Part shown: piece after piece, positions 53,757-61,451 of the stretch
How positions within the stretch are numbered: position 1 is the stretch's first letter
How the letters are laid out: every line of letters begins with the position of its first letter
Source: Streptomyces sp. NWU339
GTDB lineage: Bacteria; Actinomycetota; Actinomycetes; Streptomycetales; Streptomycetaceae
Direction: 5' to 3'
DNA length: 64,000 nt
Assembly (NCBI RefSeq): GCF_003143855.1
Contig: NZ_QFRK01000002.1
Coordinates: forward strand, 186,001-250,000
Translations under genes and position numbers: made by a program
Notes under the pieces: generated by a model
Seen by the model: the letters and a program-made list of their open reading frames with translations, nothing else
Databases searched by the model: none
Told to the model about the DNA's origin: nothing

Positions 53757-54653
53757 ATGATGAACGACGACCTCGCGGGCCTGAACTCCCGTATCGACCG
53801 CACGAACGAGCTGCTCCAGCGCATGCTCGCCGAGGTGGCGAAGACGCCCTCGACGCACGCGATCTTCGTGGACGCCGGCTACCTGTACGCGGCGGCGGGG
53901 CGGCTGGTGGCCGGGACGGAGGACCGCAGGGCCTTCGACCTCGACGCCGAGGGATTCATCGACGCACTCATCGACCGGGCCCGCACCATCTTCGCGGACA
54001 GCAGGCTGCTGCGCGTCTACTGGTACGACGGGGCCCGGCGCCGCATCCACACCGCCGAGCAGCAGACCATCGCGGAACTCCCCGATGTCAAGGTCCGCCT
54101 CGGCAACCTCAACGCCAACAACCAGCAGAAGGGCGTCGACTCCCTGATCCGCTCCGACCTGGAGTCACTGGCCCGGCACCGCGCCATCAGCGACGCGGCC
54201 CTGCTGGGCGGCGACGAGGACCTGGTCCCGGCGGTCGAGGCCGCCCAAGGGTACGGCGCCCGCGTCCATCTCTGGGGCATCGAGGCCCCCGAGGGCCGCA
54301 ACCAGGCCGAGCCCCTGCTCTGGGAGGTCGACAGCCGGCGCACCTTCGAACTCGACTTCTTCAAGCCGTACGTCTCCCGGCGCACGGCCCTCGCGTACGA
54401 GCCCGCGACAGGACGGCCCACCCGTGAGGACGTCCGCTTCGTCGGTGCGCAGATCGCCGCGAAGTGGCTCGCCGAGCGGGGCCGGGACACGCTGGTGGAG
54501 CTGCTGCCCGGCCACCCCTACCTGCCCGGCTCGGTCGACCAGGACCTGCTCGTGGAGGCCGAGGGCCTGCTGCAGTACTCCCTGCGCGGCCAGGCGGACC
54601 TGAGACGCGCCCTGCGCGACGGTTTCTGGGCCCACCTCCAGGCGCAGTACTGA
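53757..54653 (+). CDS. NYN-domain (PIN-like) putative ribonuclease
   Basis: A 298-residue protein from the first of two tandem ATGs (53757/53760). After an N-terminal coiled coil (NSRIDRTNELLQRMLAEV) the NYN core is visible: THAIFVDAGYLYAAAG (first acid Asp), LLRVYWYDGARR, KGVDSLIRSDLESLARHRAISDAALLGGDEDLVPAVEAAQGYGARVHLWG (positions ~140-185, second and third acids and the LLGGDEDL motif). The C-terminal ~90 residues are helical. NYN proteins are metal-dependent RNases. No ribosome binding site is obvious. Confidence 0.78.
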   Translation: MMNDDLAGLNSRIDRTNELLQRMLAEVAKTPSTHAIFVDAGYLYAAAGRLVAGTEDRRAFDLDAEGFIDALIDRARTIFADSRLLRVYWYDGARRRIHTAEQQTIAELPDVKVRLGNLNANNQQKGVDSLIRSDLESLARHRAISDAALLGGDEDLVPAVEAAQGYGARVHLWGIEAPEGRNQAEPLLWEVDSRRTFELDFFKPYVSRRTALAYEPATGRPTREDVRFVGAQIAAKWLAERGRDTLVELLPGHPYLPGSVDQDLLVEAEGLLQYSLRGQADLRRALRDGFWAHLQAQY

Positions 54654-54682
54654 CGGCACGTCCCCGGCCCGTGCCGGCCGTC

Positions 54683-55615
54683 CTAGCCGGGGTGCGGGGC
54701 ACCGTCGTCGTGGAGCCGGTCCCAGAAGGCGGCGAGGGCGTGCGCCGTGGGCGCGGGCCGGTCGACGTTGGGGGAGTGCTCGGCGCCGGCGACGACCGTG
54801 CGGTGCGCGTTCAGCCGTACGGCCATGGCGTCGAGGTCCGGTACCGGCCAGGTGTCGTCATGCGCACCCGACAGCACATGGAACGGCAGCGGCGCGGCGG
54901 CGAGCTCGGCGACCCGGTCCGGCTCCGTGCACAACTGCCTTCCTGTGGCCAGTAGTTGTGCAGGCCTGGTGGCCAACCAGCGGCGACGCAGATGTTCCTG
55001 GCCACCGATCCCACGGGCCGGACCACCGACCTCCTCCGGCGGGCCCATGGCCAGGATCGCCTCCCAGCACTGCGCCATCGACATCCGGGCGAGCGCGTCC
55101 CGCAGCAGCTTCACGCGCTGCTCCTGGGAGACCGAGATCCGGGCGGGGCCCGATGAGATCAGGGTGAGCGAACGGAACGGGGAGTGGTCCTCGAGCACGG
55201 CCGCACGGGCGATCTGGCCGCCGAGCGAGTGCCCGACGAGGTGCAGCGGCGCAGCCGCGCCGAGCGCCTCCGCCTGCGCGAGCACGTCACGCGCCAACTC
55301 GGCCTGGGCGTAAGCGGATTCGTCGTCAGCGGGACCGTCCGACTCGTACTGCCCCCGTCCGTCCACGGCGACGCTGCGGTACCCGCGTGCGGCGAGCGGC
55401 CCGTGCAGCAGCGTGAAGTCCTCCTTGCTCCCCGTGAACCCGGGCAGTGACAGCACGACCCCCTTCGGCTCGACCCCGTCGGCCGGTGGCACGTCGACGA
55501 CGGCGAACTCCCCACGGGACGTACGGAGCCGGTACGCCCGAGCGCCGACGGGCGGGACGGAGGCGGGGGCCGGGGTCGGAGGGGGAACGGAAGCGGGGGT
55601 GGGGTGGCTGGTCAC
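54683..55615 (-). CDS. Alpha/beta-hydrolase fold protein
   Basis: A 310-residue protein: LSLPGFTGSKEDF is the oxyanion loop, GHSLGGQIARAAV the nucleophile elbow (Ser), PFHVLSGAHDDTWPVPDLDAM contains the acid and AGAEHSPNVDRP the histidine. It has a Pro-rich, signal-less N-terminus. Start: GTG at 55615, six bases after TACCCT (reverse strand), so leaderless; no ribosome binding site. Substrate unknown. It ends 30 bases beyond the end of the convergent NYN gene. Confidence 0.8.
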   Translation of the reverse strand: MTSHPTPASVPPPTPAPASVPPVGARAYRLRTSRGEFAVVDVPPADGVEPKGVVLSLPGFTGSKEDFTLLHGPLAARGYRSVAVDGRGQYESDGPADDESAYAQAELARDVLAQAEALGAAAPLHLVGHSLGGQIARAAVLEDHSPFRSLTLISSGPARISVSQEQRVKLLRDALARMSMAQCWEAILAMGPPEEVGGPARGIGGQEHLRRRWLATRPAQLLATGRQLCTEPDRVAELAAAPLPFHVLSGAHDDTWPVPDLDAMAVRLNAHRTVVAGAEHSPNVDRPAPTAHALAAFWDRLHDDGAPHPG

Positions 55616-55621
55616 GGGGTG

Positions 55622-55627
55622 AGGGTA
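55622..55627 (-). promoter_or_regulatory. Putative -10 box for a leaderless hydrolase transcript
   Basis: On the reverse strand TACCCT ends exactly 6 bases before the GTG of the hydrolase gene. Confidence 0.4.
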
Positions 55628-55700
55628 GCGGGCAGCAGGGGCCGGCCGACGCCGACGGCCCGGCCCCACGGGTGTGGGACCGGGCCGTCGGGGTGGTGCG

Positions 55701-57974
55701 TCAGGCCTCCGTGGGCTCCGCGGGGGCCGTCGCTGCGGTCTTGCGGGTGCGGCGGACCCGGGGCTTCGCCTCGGCCTCCTCCGCCTCCGGTGCGGCCTGC
55801 GCCGGGATGCCGGCGGTGGTCGTACCGGCCTCGGTGGCCGCGGCGGTCTTGCGGGTGCGGCGGCGCGGCTTGGCCTCAGCGGCTTCGGCGGCTTCGGCGG
55901 CGTCGAGCGCGGTCGCGGCGGCTGCCGTCTTCCGGGCGCGCCGGGGCTTCGCCTCGGCCGTGGCGTCCACCACGGCCTCCGGCTCCTGCACGGCGGTGGC
56001 CGCCTTGCGGGTGCGGCGAGGCCTGGTCTCGGCAGCCTCGACGGCCTCGGCCGTGTCCACGCCCGTCTCGGCCGTCGCTGCGGTCTTGCGGGTGCGGCGG
56101 ACCCGGGGCTTCGCCTCGGCCTCCTCCGCCTCCGGTGCGGCCTGCGCCGGGATGCCGGCGGTGGTCGTACCGGCCTCGGTGGCCACGGCGGCCGTCTTCC
56201 GCGTCCTGGTGCGCCGGGGCTTCGTCCCGGTCGCCTCCGGGGCGGATTCGGTGGTCCCCTCGACGGTGTCCACCACCGCCTCGGCCGCGGTGGCCGTAGC
56301 CGCCGTGGCCTTGCGGGTCCGGCGGCGGCGCGGCGCCGCCGGGGTCTCCGGAGCGTCTCCGACCGCGCTGCCCTCGGCCGTCGCGACAGCAGCCTCGGCG
56401 GGCTCGACGTGCTCGGCGGACTCGACCGCGGTCACCTGGGCGGTCGTCGCCTCGGCGACCGCCCCACCGCGCGTGCGGCGACGACGGCGCGGGGTGCGGG
56501 GAGCCGTACCGGTGTCGGCCTCATCGGTGCCCTCGACGGCCGAGGCCGCCGGCTGCGCCGGGTCGTCCAGCGAGGCGCCACCGCGCGTGCGGCGACGACG
56601 GCGCGGCGTACGGGCCGGACGCTCACGCTCGGAGTCGCCCCGGCCGCTCCGGTCGCCCCGACTCCCGCGCCCGCCGCGCGGGCCACGGCCGCCCGGCTCA
56701 CCCAGGTCCTCCAGCTCCTCCGCGTCGAGCCCGGCGCGGGTGCGCTCCGAGCGCGGCAGGACACCCTTCGTCCCCTCGGGGATGCCGAGGTCGGTGTACA
56801 GGTGCGGGGAGGTGGAGTACGTCTCCGGCGGATCGCTGAAGCCCAGGTCCAGCGCCTTGTCGATCAGCTGCCAGCGCGGGATGTCGTCCCAGTCGACCAG
56901 CGTGATCGCCGTACCCTTCGCGCCCGCGCGGCCCGTACGGCCGATGCGGTGCAGGTACGTCTTCTCGTCCTCGGGCGACTGGTAGTTGATGACGTGCGTC
57001 ACACCCTCGACGTCGATGCCGCGGGCGGCGACGTCGGTGCAGACGAGCACGTCCACCTTGCCGTTGCGGAAGGCGCGCAGCGCCTGCTCGCGGGCGCCCT
57101 GGCCGAGGTCGCCGTGGACCGCGCCGGAGGCGAAGCCGCGCTGCCCCAGCTGGTCGGCGAGGTCGGCGGCGGTGCGCTTGGTGCGGCAGAAGACCATGAC
57201 CAGTCCCCGGCCGTCGGCCTGCAGTATCCGCGAGACCATCTCCGGCTTGTCCATGTTGTGCGCGCGGTAGACGAACTGCGTGGTGTTCGCGACCGTCGCG
57301 CCCTCGTCGTCCGGAGTGGTGGCGCGGATGTGCGTGGGCTGCGACATGTAGCGGCGGGCCAGCCCGATGACCGCGCCCGGCATGGTGGCCGAGAACAGCA
57401 TGGTCTGGCGGCGCGCCGGAAGCAGGTTGATGATCTTCTCGACGTCGGGCAGGAAGCCCAGGTCGAGCATCTCGTCGGCCTCGTCGAGGACGAGGGCCTT
57501 GACGTGCTTCAGGTTCAGTTTCTTCTGCCCCGCCAGGTCGAGCAGCCGGCCCGGGGTGCCGACGATCACGTCGACGCCCTTCTTCAGGGCCTCGACCTGC
57601 GGCTCGTAGGCCCGGCCGCCGTAGATCGCGGTGACGCGCACATTGCGCACCTTGCCGGCGGTCAGCAGGTCGTTGGTGACCTGCGTGCACAGCTCGCGGG
57701 TGGGGACGACGACCAGCGCCTGCGGGGTGTCGGTGAGGTCCTCGGGCTTCGCGCGGCCTGCCTCCACGTCCGCCGGGACGGTCACGCGCTCGAGGAGCGG
57801 AAGGCCGAAACCGAGCGTCTTTCCGGTGCCGGTCTTGGCCTGGCCGATGACGTCCGTGCCCGACAGGGCCACGGGGAGCGTCAGCTCCTGGATGGGGAAG
57901 GGGGTGATGATGCCGACGGCTTCCAGGGCCTCGGCGGTCTCGGGGAGAATCCCGAGCTCTCGGAACGTAGTCAG
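55701..57974 (-). CDS. DEAD-box RNA helicase with long basic, repeat-containing tail and CTG start
   Basis: A 757-residue helicase. Q motif ITPFPIQE (residues ~24-31), motif I AKTGTGKT, II DEAD, III SAT (FSATMPG), VI HRIGRTGRAG; core to about residue 400. The rest (~350 residues) is Ala/Thr/Glu with repeated RTRK(T/A)AA, RRRRTRGGA motifs, binding RNA presumably. The first canonical start (GTG, 57872) lies downstream of the Q motif; the only start-like codon near AGAAGAGG is CTG at 57974-57972, giving LTTFRELGILPETAEALEAVGI, which I take as the N-terminus. Such helicases help RNA folding and cold adaptation. A strong promoter match lies 215 bases upstream. Confidence 0.82.
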   Translation of the reverse strand: MTTFRELGILPETAEALEAVGIITPFPIQELTLPVALSGTDVIGQAKTGTGKTLGFGLPLLERVTVPADVEAGRAKPEDLTDTPQALVVVPTRELCTQVTNDLLTAGKVRNVRVTAIYGGRAYEPQVEALKKGVDVIVGTPGRLLDLAGQKKLNLKHVKALVLDEADEMLDLGFLPDVEKIINLLPARRQTMLFSATMPGAVIGLARRYMSQPTHIRATTPDDEGATVANTTQFVYRAHNMDKPEMVSRILQADGRGLVMVFCRTKRTAADLADQLGQRGFASGAVHGDLGQGAREQALRAFRNGKVDVLVCTDVAARGIDVEGVTHVINYQSPEDEKTYLHRIGRTGRAGAKGTAITLVDWDDIPRWQLIDKALDLGFSDPPETYSTSPHLYTDLGIPEGTKGVLPRSERTRAGLDAEELEDLGEPGGRGPRGGRGSRGDRSGRGDSERERPARTPRRRRRTRGGASLDDPAQPAASAVEGTDEADTGTAPRTPRRRRRTRGGAVAEATTAQVTAVESAEHVEPAEAAVATAEGSAVGDAPETPAAPRRRRTRKATAATATAAEAVVDTVEGTTESAPEATGTKPRRTRTRKTAAVATEAGTTTAGIPAQAAPEAEEAEAKPRVRRTRKTAATAETGVDTAEAVEAAETRPRRTRKAATAVQEPEAVVDATAEAKPRRARKTAAAATALDAAEAAEAAEAKPRRRTRKTAAATEAGTTTAGIPAQAAPEAEEAEAKPRVRRTRKTAATAPAEPTEA
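55725..55839. repeat. Perfect 115-bp direct repeat, copy 1
   Basis: Identical over 115 bases to 56070-56184, offset 345 bases (115 codons), inside the helicase tail; each copy encodes the same 38 residues containing AGTTTAGIPAQAAPEAEEAE. Confidence 0.9.
56070..56184. repeat. Perfect 115-bp direct repeat, copy 2
   Basis: Second copy of the 115-base repeat at 55725-55839. The intervening 230 bases encode related but diverged RTRK(A/T)A units. Confidence 0.9.
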
Positions 57975-58198
57975 GGTGCTGCCTCTTCTGTGTGCGCGGT
58001 GCGAGGCGAGCGCGGGGGGTCGTCTATGGACCGTGCCGGGGACGTCGGCTGCCTTACGGGGATGCCGTAGGGCACGGGACCACTGCCGACGCTCTAGCGC
58101 TCGTACCGCTGAGGGTCCCTCCGATCGTCGTACGCAATGTGCCGTACGGTCAGGGAGAGCGGTCGGGGCGGAGCCGATCGGGCCTCCGACCGGGCATC

Positions 58199-58228
58199 CT
58201 CATACAAACGCCCCCTCGAACACGTCAA
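58199..58228 (-). promoter_or_regulatory. Probable helicase promoter with ~215-base leader
   Basis: On the reverse strand TTGACG (58223-58228 complement), 18 bases, TATGAG (58199-58204 complement). Start of transcription would lie near 58190, about 215 bases before the CTG start codon. Confidence 0.5.
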
Positions 58229-58348
58229 AGTATTCGGCAGGCGCATTACCACCATACCCCGGATTCGCGCACACGCCATGGCCGATTTGGCCACGTAGTC
58301 GTCGTCACACCTGTTGACCAGCGCCTTCCGACCCCCGATCAGCGGGCT

Positions 58349-58354
58349 ATTGTG
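58349..58354 (+). promoter_or_regulatory. -10 box for a leaderless ferritin-like transcript
   Basis: TATTGT ends exactly 6 bases before the ATG at 58361; TTCCGA lies 16 bases upstream as a -35. No ribosome binding site. Confidence 0.55.
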
Positions 58355-58360
58355 CGGTTT

Positions 58361-59116
58361 ATGACGAGCTCTGACAAGCCTGACCCCGCCGAGGACATCT
58401 CCGAGACCCCGGCCGCGCCCACCGGCGTCGCCGCCCTGGACTGGACGGCAGCCTCCGCCGACCCGCAGTACCGCGCCGCCGTCGTGGACCTGCTCGGCGC
58501 GCTCGCGTACGGAGAGCTCGCGGCGTTCGAGCGGCTCGCGGACGACGCCAAGCTGGCTCCCACGCTGGAGGACAAGGCGGAACTGGCCAAGATGGCGTCG
58601 GCCGAGTTCCACCACTTCGAGCGGCTGCGCGACCGACTGACCGAGATCGGCGAGGAGCCGACCGCCGCCATGGAGCCGTTCGTCGCCGCGTACGAGGGCT
58701 TCCACAAGCAGACGGCGCCCTCCGGCTGGCTCGAAGGGCTCGTCAAGGCCTACGTCGGCGACTCCATCGCCAGTGACTTCTACCGGGAGGTCGCGGTCCG
58801 GCTGGACTCCGACACCCGGGCGCTGATGCTGACCGTGCTCGACGACACCGGGCACGGCGGCTTCGCCGTGGAGAAGGTGCGCTCGGCGATCGACGCGGAC
58901 CCGCGCCTGGGCGGACGGCTCGCGCTGTGGGCGCGCCGGCTGATGGGCGAGGCGCTGTCCCAGTCGCAGCGGGTGGTGGCCGACCGGGACGCGCTGTCGA
59001 CGATGCTCGTCGGCGGTGTCGCGGACGGCTTCGACCTCGCGGAGGTCGGCAAGATGTTTTCCCGGATCACGGAGGCCCACACCAAGCGGATGGCCGCCCT
59101 GGGGCTGGCGGCCTGA
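58361..59116 (+). CDS. Ferritin-like-fold protein
   Basis: A 251-residue mostly helical protein. After an acidic N-terminus (DPAEDISETP), the core AVVDLLGALAYGELAAFERLADDAKLAPTLEDKAELAKMASAEFHHFERLRDRL contains the carboxylate/His pattern (E--F...EFHHFE) of ferritin-like diiron proteins, and FYREVAVRLDSDTRALMLTVLDDTGHGGFAVEKVR gives a second helix pair. A tRNA-hydroxylase-like or rubrerythrin-like role is possible. In mycobacteria a related protein is encoded next to the RhlE helicase, as here (from memory, Rv3210c). Confidence 0.78.
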   Translation: MTSSDKPDPAEDISETPAAPTGVAALDWTAASADPQYRAAVVDLLGALAYGELAAFERLADDAKLAPTLEDKAELAKMASAEFHHFERLRDRLTEIGEEPTAAMEPFVAAYEGFHKQTAPSGWLEGLVKAYVGDSIASDFYREVAVRLDSDTRALMLTVLDDTGHGGFAVEKVRSAIDADPRLGGRLALWARRLMGEALSQSQRVVADRDALSTMLVGGVADGFDLAEVGKMFSRITEAHTKRMAALGLAA

Positions 59117-59158
59117 GAAGCCGCCCCGGACAGGTCCCGTGCCGGCGTCGGCGGCCGC

Positions 59159-59428
59159 TCAGGCGGTCGCCGACCGGCCGCGGAGTCTGCCCGCGGGGCG
59201 CAGCAGCAGTGACACCGAGGCCACGGAGACGATCGCGGCGCCGAACAGGACCGTCAGCGGGCTGCCCGCGTCCAGCGCGCTGTGCGTGATCAGCGCGCCG
59301 AACACGGCCCCGGCCACACCCGTCGACAGGACCAGCGCGCGGGCGGGGAGGCGGTGCGAGAGGCGGCGCGTGGCCGCCCAGGCCAGGGCCAGGCCGAGGA
59401 TCGCTGAACTGAGCGTTTCCAAGAGCAT
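59159..59428 (-). CDS. Small membrane protein
   Basis: An 89-residue protein with three hydrophobic segments (about residues 5-20, 32-52, 60-78) separated by short basic loops (TRRLSHRLPAR, LRPAGRLRGR). No conserved family is recognised. It is convergent with the ferritin-like gene (42 bases apart). The sequence upstream of the ATG (GGGAGGGACCCCGAC) is a possible ribosome binding site. Confidence 0.6.
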   Translation of the reverse strand: MLLETLSSAILGLALAWAATRRLSHRLPARALVLSTGVAGAVFGALITHSALDAGSPLTVLFGAAIVSVASVSLLLRPAGRLRGRSATA

Positions 59429-59667
59429 GTCGGGGTCCCTCCCACATGGCCGGCCTGATCACATCGGTCGTAGCCCGACTTACCCCTGACCTGCGAAACC
59501 CAATCCTCCTCTGTGCGCGACCTGTGCTCCATCAGTGAAGAGCGGGGTGGCGGGAGGCGGTGGGGGAGACGGCTGGTGACGCCGGGGAGAACGGCAAGGG
59601 GAGAAGGGCTGAACGGACCAGCGGTGCGGGAGGGACTGAGAAGGGCTGAGAGCGACTGAAAGGGACA

Positions 59668-59715
59668 CGGAAGGGCCCGGCGGTATCGAGATTCCGAAAC
59701 CGCCGGGCCCTTCCG
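59668..59715 (-). terminator. Strong hairpin terminator
   Basis: A perfect 17-bp stem (CGGAAGGGCCCGGCGGT, 59668-59684, with 59699-59715) and a 14-base loop, 18 bases past the end of the DUF3107 gene on the reverse strand. Confidence 0.85.
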
Positions 59716-59733
59716 CTGTCTGCCGGTCGTCGC

Positions 59734-59961
59734 CTACAGCGCGCCGAAGCCCACTTTGCGCGGGGCCGGCTCGCCGATCTCGACATACGCGAGACGGTCG
59801 GCCGGGACCAGGACCTTACGGCCGTGCTCGTCCACGAGAGTCAGCAGCTGCGTCTTTCCGGCCAGTGCCTCGGCCACCACGCGCTCGACCTCCTCGGTAC
59901 TCTGACCGCTCTCCAGAACGATCTCGCGGGGCGCGTGCTGCACGCCGATCTTGACCTCCAC
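59734..59961 (-). CDS. DUF3107 domain-containing protein
   Basis: A 75-residue protein: VEVKIGVQHAPREIVLESGQSTEEVERVVAEALAGKTQLLTLVDEHGRKVLVPADRLAYVEIGEP is the whole DUF3107 beta-alpha-beta unit. GTG start behind GAGGGAC. The gene is nearly universal in actinobacteria and lies between the TetR-type regulator and the helicase/ferritin pair as in mycobacteria (from memory, Rv3208A, TB9.4). Function unknown. Confidence 0.88.
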   Translation of the reverse strand: MEVKIGVQHAPREIVLESGQSTEEVERVVAEALAGKTQLLTLVDEHGRKVLVPADRLAYVEIGEPAPRKVGFGAL

Positions 59962-60126
59962 GGCTATGTCCCTCCGACGGTCAGTGAAGTGCGCGACCTT
60001 CCGCGCCGTACCCAGCACACATTAGCCCGGTGAGGGGATGCGCACGCTCAGCCCCCGCAACGCCAGGAGCGAACAGCCGACGGGAACGAACGCTCCCCGC
60101 TCGCCCGGCGGCGCTCCTGGGAGCCG

Positions 60127-60771
60127 TCAGAACTGCTGCTCGTTGCCGTGCAGCGGGAATCCGGCGATGCCCCGCCAGGCCAGCGAGGTCAGCAACTGCA
60201 CCGCCTGGTCGCGGGGCACACTGCGGTCGCTGTGCAGCCAGGACCGCGCCACCACCTGGGCCAGACCGCCCAGCCCGGAGGCGAGCAGCATCGACTCCTC
60301 GCGCGACAGGCCGGTGTCCTCGGCGATGACGTCGCAGATCGCCTCGGCGCAGTCGTTGGTGACCCGGTCGACGCGCTCGCGCACCGCGGGCTCGTTCGTC
60401 AGGTCCGACTCGAAGACCAGGCGGAAGGCCCCGCCGTCGTCCTCGACGTACGTGAAGTAGGCGTCCATGGTCGCCCGTACGCGCTGCTTGTTGTCGCTCG
60501 TCGACGCGAGCGCGTGGCGCACCGACTGGATCAGCGCCTCGCAGTGCTGGTCCAGCAGGGCCAGATAGAGATCGAGCTTGCCCGGGAAGTGCTGGTAGAG
60601 CACCGGCTTGCTGACGCCCGCGCGCTCGGCGATGTCGTCCATCGCCGCCGCGTGGTAGCCCTGTGCGACGAATACTTCCTGGGCGGCGCCCAGCAACTGG
60701 TTCCGTCGGGCACGGCGCGGCAGGCGTGTGCCCCTCGGGCGCACGGCCTCTGTCTGCTCGATGGCTGTCAC
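60127..60771 (-). CDS. TetR family transcriptional regulator
   Basis: A 214-residue regulator. The HTH is RNQLLGAAQEVFVAQGYHAAAMDDIAERAGVSKPVLYQHFPGKLDLYLALLDQHCEAL; the C-terminal helical domain binds a ligand (SDLTNEPAVRERVDRVTNDCAEAI...). GTG at 60771 behind GGGAGG. The CGGT-A-ACCG sequence at 60827-60835 could be half of its operator. The neighbourhood (DUF3107, helicase, DUF3152) is conserved with mycobacteria, where the counterpart is Rv3208 (from memory). Confidence 0.87.
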   Translation of the reverse strand: MTAIEQTEAVRPRGTRLPRRARRNQLLGAAQEVFVAQGYHAAAMDDIAERAGVSKPVLYQHFPGKLDLYLALLDQHCEALIQSVRHALASTSDNKQRVRATMDAYFTYVEDDGGAFRLVFESDLTNEPAVRERVDRVTNDCAEAICDVIAEDTGLSREESMLLASGLGGLAQVVARSWLHSDRSVPRDQAVQLLTSLAWRGIAGFPLHGNEQQF

Positions 60772-61001
60772 GCCGCCTCCCATTCTCGTCCACGTGCGGT
60801 GTGAGCCGCGCCGCCATCGTACTTTTCGGTAACCGTGGTGTGCGCGCTGAGGGCGCAGAATTTCACGGACCGGACTGCGGCGAAAGTGGCACGGACCGTT
60901 TCAAAAGTTCTCAATGGGGGCAAGATGGCGCCTCCCTCCCGGATGATGCCGCCTCGTTCCGGCACCGTCACCTTCACCGGTGGTCGTCCTCTTCACCCTC
61001 T

Positions 61002-61229
61002 TCACCGGTAGTCGTCCTCGTGGAGGGAGACGACCCTGGCCTGCTCGGCCAGGTCCGCCTCATTGGCGCGGTCGGCGTCGGCGCCGGTCAGCGGATCGTC
61101 GCGGTCCTGCTCGAGGTCCGCGCGCTGTTCGGCCGCGTCGACCTCGGGTGCCTCGACGTCGTACTCCTGGTCCTCGCGAGCGTCCTCGGCTTCCTCGAAC
61201 GTCTCGGGGTCGGTGGGATCTACGGCCAT
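61002..61229 (-). CDS. Small acidic hypothetical protein
   Basis: A 75-residue very acidic protein (about 30 Asp/Glu, ends EDDYR), with no hydrophobic core and probably disordered. Its 3' end lies beside an imperfect direct repeat (60972-60991 and 61000-61019, 19/20 identical), as if the last codons had been duplicated beyond the stop. I recognise no family; such acidic actinobacterial proteins are common. Confidence 0.6.
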   Translation of the reverse strand: MAVDPTDPETFEEAEDAREDQEYDVEAPEVDAAEQRADLEQDRDDPLTGADADRANEADLAEQARVVSLHEDDYR

Positions 61230-61439
61230 GGCTGGGCTCCCTTCCTATGAACGTCCCCGGAGAATGCGGGGCCACATACGGGTGCCCTCGGTATGAGCCT
61301 AGGAGACACCCGATCCGGGCGCTATGCGATCCGCGATCGGGTTGTGACGCGGTGCGCACAGCGGGGCCGGCGGCGGCCGGCCGATGTCCGGCACTGCCCC
61401 TGTGACCGCGAACACACGAGTCCCCGCGTGATCGTCTCG

Positions 61440-61445
61440 TAACAT
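61440..61445 (+). promoter_or_regulatory. -10 box for a leaderless hydrolase transcript
   Basis: TAACAT ends exactly 6 bases before the ATG at 61452, with no ribosome binding site. Confidence 0.5.
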
Positions 61446-61451
61446 TGCGGC

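Larger units (their letters stand above)
57975..58360. other. Divergent promoter region with long helicase leader
   Basis: 386 bases between the helicase (-) and the ferritin-like gene (+). It holds the reverse-strand promoter match at 58199-58228, the leaderless box at 58349-58354, and between them AT-poor sequence including CGTACG-C-AATGTG-C-CGTACG-like repeats (58127-58147). No gene recognised. Confidence 0.5.
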
